Origin: Pseudomonadota bacterium
GTDB taxonomy: Bacteria > Pseudomonadota > Gammaproteobacteria > Burkholderiales > Burkholderiaceae_C
Length of the DNA stretch: 11,944 nt
Assembly: GCA_023396625.1 (NCBI GenBank)
Contig: JAEWVY010000077.1
Coordinates: 1 to 11,944, forward strand
Direction of reading: 5' to 3'
Shown here: one piece after another, positions 7,312-11,944 of the stretch
Layout of the letters: each line of letters opens with the position of its first letter
Position numbering within the stretch: position 1 is the stretch's first letter
Notes under the pieces: model-generated
What the model was told of the DNA's origin: nothing
Databases searched by the model: none
What the model saw: the letters and a program-made list of their open reading frames with translations, nothing else
Made by a program: the position numbers and the translations under genes

Positions 7312-8445
7312 ATGCAATTGAAATTGAAGCTGACCGCTATCGCTGCCCTTGCCGCTACCGCTGGCATGGTGTCTGCACAAGACGTGCAGGTGGTCAAGAT
7401 TGGTCACGTTGCGCCGATGTCTGGTGCTCAGGCCCATTACGGCAAGGACAACGAAAATGGCGTCCGGATGGCCATCGAGGACCTGAATACGCAGAACATC
7501 GTAATCGGTGGGAAGAAAATCAAGTTCGAAATTGCGGCAGAAGATGACGCAGCGGATCCGAAGCAGGGCACGGCCGCTGCGCAGAAGTTGTGTGACGCCA
7601 AGGTTGCTGGCGTGGTGGGCCACCTGAATTCCGGGACCACGATTCCTGCTTCCAAGGTCTACAACGACTGCGGTATTCCGCACGTCACGGGTGCCGCCAC
7701 CAACCCCAATCTGACCAAACCCGGTTACAAGACCACGTACCGCATCATCGCCAATGACAACTCCCTGGGCGCAGGTCTGGCTTTCTATGCCGCCGATGCG
7801 CTCAAATTGAAAAAGGTGGCTGTGATCGACGATCGCACGGCCTACGGGCAAGGCGTGGCCGAGGTGTTCAAGAAGACTGCCGAAGCCAAGGGTATGCAAG
7901 TGGTCGACCAGCAGTACACCAATGACAAGGCCACCGACTTCATGGCCATCCTGACTGCCATCAAGGCCAAAGCGCCCGACGCCATTTTCTACGGTGGCAT
8001 GGATGCTCAGGCAGGTGCCATGCTTCGCCAACTGGATCAGTTGGGCATGTCAAATGTCAAATTCTTCGGCGGTGACGGGATCTGCACCAACGAAATTATC
8101 AAGATCGCCGCCGGCGCCAAGAGCCTGGGCGGCGTCGTTTGCGCTGAAGGTGGGTCGTCTATCGCCAAGATGCCCGGTGGCACGGCTTGGAAGGCGCGCT
8201 ACGACGCAAAGTACACCGGGCAATTCCAGATTTACAGCCCCTATACCTACGATGCCACCTTCGTTCTCGTGGATGCCATGAAGCGAGCCAATTCTGTGGA
8301 TCCGAAGGTTTACACGCCCAAGCTCATCGAAACGAACTTCAAGGGCGTGACGGCGAACATCGCTTTCGAGCCCAATGGCGAACTCAAGAATCCGGCCATC
8401 ACCTTGTCCGTCTACAAGGATGGCAAGAAGGTAGCCCTGAACTGA
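7312..8445 (+). CDS. livK: Branched-chain amino acid ABC transporter periplasmic binding protein (LivJ/LivK type)
   Basis: This 377-residue periplasmic binding protein should capture Leu/Ile/Val, or a related amino acid or amide, for a LivHMGF-type ABC transporter. It has a clear Sec signal peptide (MQLKLKLTAIAALAATAGMVSA, probable cleavage before QDVQ) with no lipobox Cys, so it is a free periplasmic protein. The mature part shows the type I fold signatures: VKIGHVAPMSGAQAHYGKDNENG, AGVVGHLNSGTTIPASKVYNDCGIPHV with the two Cys expected to form a disulfide, and AVIDDRTAYGQG. The ATG has GGAG six bases upstream. The 159-nt gap before it shows no convincing promoter to me. No permease or ATPase genes are adjacent, and a strong terminator follows, so it is a single-gene unit. 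Confidence 0.92.
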   Translation: MQLKLKLTAIAALAATAGMVSAQDVQVVKIGHVAPMSGAQAHYGKDNENGVRMAIEDLNTQNIVIGGKKIKFEIAAEDDAADPKQGTAAAQKLCDAKVAGVVGHLNSGTTIPASKVYNDCGIPHVTGAATNPNLTKPGYKTTYRIIANDNSLGAGLAFYAADALKLKKVAVIDDRTAYGQGVAEVFKKTAEAKGMQVVDQQYTNDKATDFMAILTAIKAKAPDAIFYGGMDAQAGAMLRQLDQLGMSNVKFFGGDGICTNEIIKIAAGAKSLGGVVCAEGGSSIAKMPGGTAWKARYDAKYTGQFQIYSPYTYDATFVLVDAMKRANSVDPKVYTPKLIETNFKGVTANIAFEPNGELKNPAITLSVYKDGKKVALN

Positions 8446-8465
8446 TTCAGTGCGTGCTCTGCATG

Positions 8466-8493
8466 AAAAAAGCCACCTTCGGGTGGCTTTTTT
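8466..8493 (+). terminator. Rho-independent terminator of livK
   Basis: A 12-bp perfect stem (AAAAAAGCCACC pairing with GGTGGCTTTTTT) is closed by a TTCG tetraloop, beginning 20 nt after the livK stop. The A tract before and T tract after let it work in both directions, which would also shield livK from the element to the right. Confidence 0.95.
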
Positions 8494-8548
8494 CGTTCAA
8501 GGTGGCAACGGTCCAAAGTGCATCTTTGATTCTGAACCACCATCTTTA

Positions 8549-8565
8549 ATTTAACATAATATACA
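8549..8565 (-). other. Left attachment junction (attL): dif half-site, XerD arm plus central region
   Basis: ATTTAACATAA followed by TATACA is the exact reverse complement of the XerD arm and 6-bp central region of E. coli dif as I remember it (17 of 17 bases). The next 11 bases, GACAGGAAACA, do not resemble a XerC arm, which should begin TTATG. A complete dif has therefore been split, or joined to foreign sequence, at the central region. The XerD arm belongs to the host side (livK), and sequence to the right belongs to the integrated element. This is the signature of an element that uses host XerC/XerD in place of its own integrase, and it places the window at the chromosome terminus. Confidence 0.88.
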
Positions 8566-8591
8566 GACAGGAAACAGCCAGCGTTGAAAGC

Positions 8592-8633
8592 CGGGGGGGC
8601 ATCTTAGCCGCAAGCCCGGCCCCCCTGTTTTTT
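8592..8633 (+). terminator. G/C hairpin with T tract at the element's left end (terminator, or phage origin/packaging hairpin)
   Basis: C8592-C8600 can pair with G8619-G8627 (9 bp with one G-T pair; six consecutive G-C), leaving an 18-nt loop, followed by six T. A second pairing, GCCGGG (8590-8595) with CCCGGC (8615-8620), excludes the first. As a terminator it would stop transcripts entering the element, or, in the circular form, transcripts finishing their circuit. Its position 26 nt from the attachment junction and upstream of all element genes is also where filamentous phages keep their origin and packaging hairpins. Confidence 0.6.
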
Positions 8634-8656
8634 CTTTCCTCAATTGGAGAAAAAAC

Positions 8657-8935
8657 ATGCGTTCAACACATGGCCCCGTTCAACGCGGGAACAAGCAATT
8701 TGCTGTCTATGCCGGGGATGGTGTATATCTTTCGGCGGTTGCTGTCGGCAACGTTCGCGGCGAATCAATCGAATCAATCGCATTCGCGGGGCCTGAGCGT
8801 TCGATAAGACTTGCGCGCTGCGAAGCGGTGGCGGCGTGCCATGTAGCGCGTCGGGCTGGCGTGCCGGCGTGGATCGTGCGGCATCCTGTTGATATGGCTA
8901 AGTGGCTTGTGGACGTTGCGAGGGTGTGCCGGTGA
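8657..8935 (+). CDS. Unknown small element protein, 92 aa
   Basis: First gene of the element; I do not recognise a family. The 92-residue product is soluble-looking, with a beta-rich N-terminal half (KQFAVYAGDGVYLSAVAVGNV) and a helical, Ala/Arg-rich C-terminal half containing two Cys (ARCEAVAACHVARR). It ends in HPVDMAKWLVDVARVCR. There is no signal peptide or membrane segment. The ATG has a clear GGAG seven bases upstream (8646-8649). A 9-bp tandem duplication at 8761-8778 encodes the ESIESI stretch at residues 36-41. Its stop overlaps the next gene's GTG start. The position just before rep resembles regulators or ssDNA-binding proteins in phage modules, but nothing in the sequence proves either. 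Confidence 0.65.
   Translation: MRSTHGPVQRGNKQFAVYAGDGVYLSAVAVGNVRGESIESIAFAGPERSIRLARCEAVAACHVARRAGVPAWIVRHPVDMAKWLVDVARVCR
8761..8778 (+). repeat. Tandem 9-bp duplication CGAATCAAT x2
   Basis: Two exact 9-bp units in direct repeat lie inside the first element gene, keeping the frame (ESI-ESI). They are flanked by GCGAAT and ATTCGC, which could form a weak hairpin. This may be a slippage product or a small protein-binding site near the phage origin region. Confidence 0.5.
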
Positions 8936-9225
8936 CAAGGGCGGCAATCCCTTCTGACATCCGGGGCAAGTTGCAAGGATTGCGGGCTGAGTTCGCACGG
9001 CGCACGGTCGAGCGCGCGCCGGGCGCATGGTCGAGGTTGCACCTTGACACGCGGGCCGTGCTGCTGATGCTGGCGGGCGTTGACCCGGCGCAGGATCAAG
9101 AACTTTCCACGCTGGCACTAAAAGACTGGCGTGAGTTCTCGCCGGTCGAACGGGCGGCAATCACACAAGCGGCGGACGCGCTGCGCTGGCAGTTGAACGG
9201 AGCGCGCGATCTAGCGCAGGTGTGA
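8932..9225 (+). CDS. Unknown small element protein, 97 aa, directly upstream of rep
   Basis: I do not recognise this 97-residue protein. The GTG start at 8932 overlaps the preceding TGA (GTGA) and has GAGG eight bases upstream; a GTG at 8902 is an alternative that adds ten residues. The product is mostly helical and Arg/Ala-rich (SDIRGKLQGLRAEFARRTVERAPG near the N-terminus). A second half, LALKDWREFSPVERAAITQAADALRWQL, has a look often seen in short phage proteins encoded beside replication genes. There is no membrane segment or signal peptide. Close coupling to the gene before and to rep after suggests a role in replication or its control, by position only. Confidence 0.65.
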   Translation: MTRAAIPSDIRGKLQGLRAEFARRTVERAPGAWSRLHLDTRAVLLMLAGVDPAQDQELSTLALKDWREFSPVERAAITQAADALRWQLNGARDLAQV

Positions 9226-9227
9226 CC

Positions 9228-11111
9228 ATGCGCCAGCTGGCCGATACATCAAGCCTGCGGGCGTGGCGCGCGTCAAAGCCGCATGTCAATGACGTCACGC
9301 GGGCCGTTCGCCACGCGCTGGACGGCGTGCCGGTGCAATGGCATCAGGCCATGGCGCACCTGGGGGAAATGCGAAAGGACGCGCCGGGATGGCTTGCATG
9401 TCTTGAGGCGCTGGACGCCATCAGAGAATTTGAGACGGCACACGGCAACGCGGCGCGCTGGTGCCTGAGCGATTCTGACGTGCGCGACATGGCGCGGCGC
9501 ATCGCGGATGAAGCGGAGGAACTTGACGGCCTGGAGGTTGCGGCGGGCGCGTCGATAGAACGGCGGTTCGACACACTGCGCATGCTCGCGCGAGTGTCGG
9601 GAGTCGACGTGGCGGCGTTGTCGGTCGAAGGGTCCATCGCGCGGATGAAAGATGAGACGTGGTGGCGGCGGGCGCTGCGCGTCAAGGTAGCGCGGGTGGT
9701 CGAAGCCGGGGCCGTCAAGCTGGGCATCGTCAACGCCAGGGCAGGGGGCTACGCCAGCAATAACGCGGTGACGCGCCGGGCGGATCAGTTGCAGCGCAAC
9801 GCGCTGGCGCTGTCGCAAACCTTCTATCGGAATGAGGCGGGCCAAGTCTATTCACTGGCGGAACTGGCGGCGGCATCAGTGTCAAACCCGGAAATAAGGG
9901 GCGGCGAACTGATGACGCGGATCAGAGGCGCGGAGGAATACGCGGACGCGCTCGGGCACGTCGGGCTATTCGTGACGTTGACCTGTCCCAGCGCCATGCA
10001 CGCCATGACGCAGGGTAGCGGTGGCAGGCCGATCAAGAACAAACGATATGACGGCGAATCAACACCGCGCGACGGTCAAGCGTGGTTGCGGCGGCAGTGG
10101 TCAAGAACGCGGGCCGCACTGGCGCGCTGCGGCGTCAAGGTGTACGGCCTGCGGGTGGCCGAGCCGCACCACGACGCCACGCCACACTGGCACGCGCTGC
10201 TGTGGGCAGAGTCTGAGCAGACGGCGGCGCGGGCGGAATCCATCATCCGAGACTACTGGTTGCGCGAATATGGCGAAGAGCGCGGGGCGGAAAAAAACCG
10301 GGTCAACGTCAAGCGGATGACGGCGGGCGGCGCGGCGGGCTACGTCGCAAAGTACATCGCAAAGTCAGTCGGGCACCACGTACTGCCGGACAGCCTGGAC
10401 AGCGCGCAGGGCGAACTACTGACGGTCGAAGCGGGGGACGTGCCGGGCCATCGCAGGGTGGACGCCTGGGCCGCGACGTGGGGCATCCGCCAGTTCCAAT
10501 TTATCGGCATGCCATCGGTGACGGTGTGGCGCGAACTGCGGCGAGTCACAAGCGACCAAGCGGGCACGGCGCGCGTGCAATGGGGTGACGTGGGCGCATG
10601 GCGGGCCTGGGCGGCCAGTGGCGCGCGGACGCTGGAGGGGCTGGGCGGGGTGCCGTGCTGGCGGACGTTCATGGTCGCCATGGGCGGGCATTGCCTGGGG
10701 CGCGGACGCTGGGCGCTGCGGGTCGCGCGGCGCGCGGAGCCGGGCCGGGTCAACCGATACGGGGAAGAACTGAGGCGCTGTGCATGGCGGGCCGTGGGCG
10801 TTGAGACTGAATCGGGCCGGTGGCTTGTGTCGAGGCGGCAGGCGTGGGTCCACGTATCGCAGCGGGAGGGGGAGGACACGGCGGCGCGAAGCGCTGCCGC
10901 TTGGACTGGTTTCAATAACTGTACGGCCCGGTTGACGGGGCGCATGCGGTCAGCGCTGCTGGGGCTGAAACAAGGGGGGGTGAACAGGCATGGCATGGGT
11001 GATCCGCACTATTTGGGCTCGCGAATGGGCCGTGGTGCCGGCTGGTTTGTGGTTGACGGTGCCGGCTGGGCATGTGCTGAACGTGGCGCATGGCGGGCCG
11101 CTGGTGATTGA
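9228..11111 (+). CDS. Rolling-circle replication initiator, HUH endonuclease (phage GPA / P2 A-like)
   Basis: This 627-residue protein should nick the element's double-stranded circle, bind the 5' end through tyrosine and start rolling-circle replication. All three HUH-family motifs are visible: motif 1 FVTLTCP at residues 248-254; motif 2 PHWHALLW with metal-binding H320 and H322; and motif 3 YVAKYIAK with a tyrosine pair Y372/Y376 spaced as YxxxY. The two tyrosines place it with phiX174 gpA and P2 A (Phage_GPA) and not with single-Tyr plasmid Reps. The N-terminal ~240 residues are helical, and the C-terminal ~230 are Trp/Arg/Gly-rich and unassigned. ATG 9228 has AGG seven bases upstream; GTG 9222 would add two residues. 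The last 120 nt overlap the next gene in another frame, just after a G7 run (10974-10980). Confidence 0.88.
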   Translation: MRQLADTSSLRAWRASKPHVNDVTRAVRHALDGVPVQWHQAMAHLGEMRKDAPGWLACLEALDAIREFETAHGNAARWCLSDSDVRDMARRIADEAEELDGLEVAAGASIERRFDTLRMLARVSGVDVAALSVEGSIARMKDETWWRRALRVKVARVVEAGAVKLGIVNARAGGYASNNAVTRRADQLQRNALALSQTFYRNEAGQVYSLAELAAASVSNPEIRGGELMTRIRGAEEYADALGHVGLFVTLTCPSAMHAMTQGSGGRPIKNKRYDGESTPRDGQAWLRRQWSRTRAALARCGVKVYGLRVAEPHHDATPHWHALLWAESEQTAARAESIIRDYWLREYGEERGAEKNRVNVKRMTAGGAAGYVAKYIAKSVGHHVLPDSLDSAQGELLTVEAGDVPGHRRVDAWAATWGIRQFQFIGMPSVTVWRELRRVTSDQAGTARVQWGDVGAWRAWAASGARTLEGLGGVPCWRTFMVAMGGHCLGRGRWALRVARRAEPGRVNRYGEELRRCAWRAVGVETESGRWLVSRRQAWVHVSQREGEDTAARSAAAWTGFNNCTARLTGRMRSALLGLKQGGVNRHGMGDPHYLGSRMGRGAGWFVVDGAGWACAERGAWRAAGD

Positions 11112-11157
11112 CGGCATGTTGCGCTTGGACGGCGCAGTGAGGGTATCGAATGTTTGA
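10990..11157 (+). CDS. Unknown small element protein, 55 aa, overlapping the end of rep
   Basis: This 55-codon frame runs from ATG 10990 to TGA 11157, shifted +1 against rep and overlapping its last 120 nt. The product begins MAWVIRTIWAREWAVVPAGL, then VPAGHVLNVAHGG and LVIDGMLRLDGAVRVSNV. It is hydrophobic and probably beta-rich, with no signal peptide and no proper membrane helix. An A/G-rich stretch (AAGGGGGGG) lies about ten bases upstream as a possible ribosome binding site. Its stop overlaps the next start by 8 nt, the same coupling style as the other element genes, which is the main reason to believe it. No family recognised. Confidence 0.55.
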   Translation: MAWVIRTIWAREWAVVPAGLWLTVPAGHVLNVAHGGPLVIDGMLRLDGAVRVSNV

Positions 11158-11322
11158 TTTGTTGATAAGGGAAGCGGAATCTGTGGCGCAGGTGCCGGTG
11201 CCACTGCCGGGGCGCGTGATCGTGTTCGCGGGGCCGGGAGGGGTGTTGATATTGCGACACGCTGACGGCTCATTCACGGACGCGGCGGGGCAGGCCGTGA
11301 CGTTTGGGCAGGGGGGCGGGCA

Positions 11323-11326
<4 letters not shown>
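11150..11326 (+). CDS. Unknown small element protein, 58 aa
   Basis: This 58-codon frame begins at ATG 11150, inside the stop of the 55-aa gene, and ends in an ATGA overlap with the next gene. The product starts MFDLLIREAESVAQVPVPLP, followed by a likely beta region (GRVIVFAGPGGVLILRHADGS) and a Gly/Gln end. The RVIVFAGPGGVLIL segment is hydrophobic but contains Pro and three Gly, so a membrane helix is doubtful. It is too short and lacks the leader expected of a major coat protein. Coupling on both sides supports it being expressed. Function unknown. Confidence 0.55.

Positions 11327-11944
<618 letters not shown>

Noticed and set aside
8521..8547. CATCTTT repeated at 8521 and 8541 next to the dif half-site
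   Set aside because: It is a 7-bp repeat only, on the host side, with no known role in Xer sites.
9273..10996. Several long minus-strand frames opposite rep
   Set aside because: They are expected by chance in this G/C-rich stretch; they lack ribosome binding sites and the products are Arg/Pro/Ala-rich. The + strand carries all HUH motifs.

Overview
The window looks like the chromosome of a Gram-negative betaproteobacterium. Order Burkholderiales is likely and family Alcaligenaceae is my best guess, from protein similarity remembered rather than searched. It falls into two unlike parts that meet at about position 8560.

Part one (1-8548) is ordinary host chromosome. A compact leftward series holds the LPS-export permease genes lptF and lptG, a short CbiX-type sirohydrochlorin/cobalt chelatase, a CysB-type LysR regulator, and a YbdL-type methionine aminotransferase. 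lptF, lptG and the chelatase gene overlap by ATGA. About 98 bases separate the chelatase gene from cysB, and 10 bases separate cysB from the aminotransferase gene. The chelatase (siroheme for sulfite reductase), CysB (sulfur regulation) and the aminotransferase (methionine recycling) give this side a sulfur-metabolism flavour. Only 23 bases from the lptF start, pepA (leucyl aminopeptidase) runs rightward. It is followed by holC (DNA polymerase III chi) and a small helical gene of unknown function, again with overlapping starts and stops. A single livK-type gene for a periplasmic branched-chain amino acid binding protein then ends in a near-perfect 12-bp terminator hairpin with a TTCG loop.

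Part two (8566 to the right edge) is a mobile element. Directly after the livK terminator lies half of a chromosome-dimer-resolution (dif) site: the complete XerD arm plus the 6-bp central region in reverse orientation (8549-8565). The XerC arm that should follow is replaced by unrelated sequence. This is the junction left by an element that integrates through the host XerC/XerD recombinases, as CTX-phi, VGJ-phi and TLC-phi do. Four FtsK-orienting (KOPS-like) octamers on the host side all point toward this site and none point away, which fits a replication terminus. The element reads away from the junction: a G/C hairpin with a T tract, two small unknown genes, a 627-residue rolling-circle replication endonuclease (HUH plus YxxxY, phage GPA type), and three more unknown genes linked by 4-8 nt overlaps. 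The last has a C-terminal (Ala-Pro)n tract encoded by a hexanucleotide repeat that runs off the window. The dif insertion and the HUH Rep make a filamentous (inovirus-like) prophage or related ssDNA replicon the best interpretation. No coat, Zot/pI or secretin gene is visible here, so that call is inference. The five small element proteins were not recognised and are the most likely place for undescribed biology.
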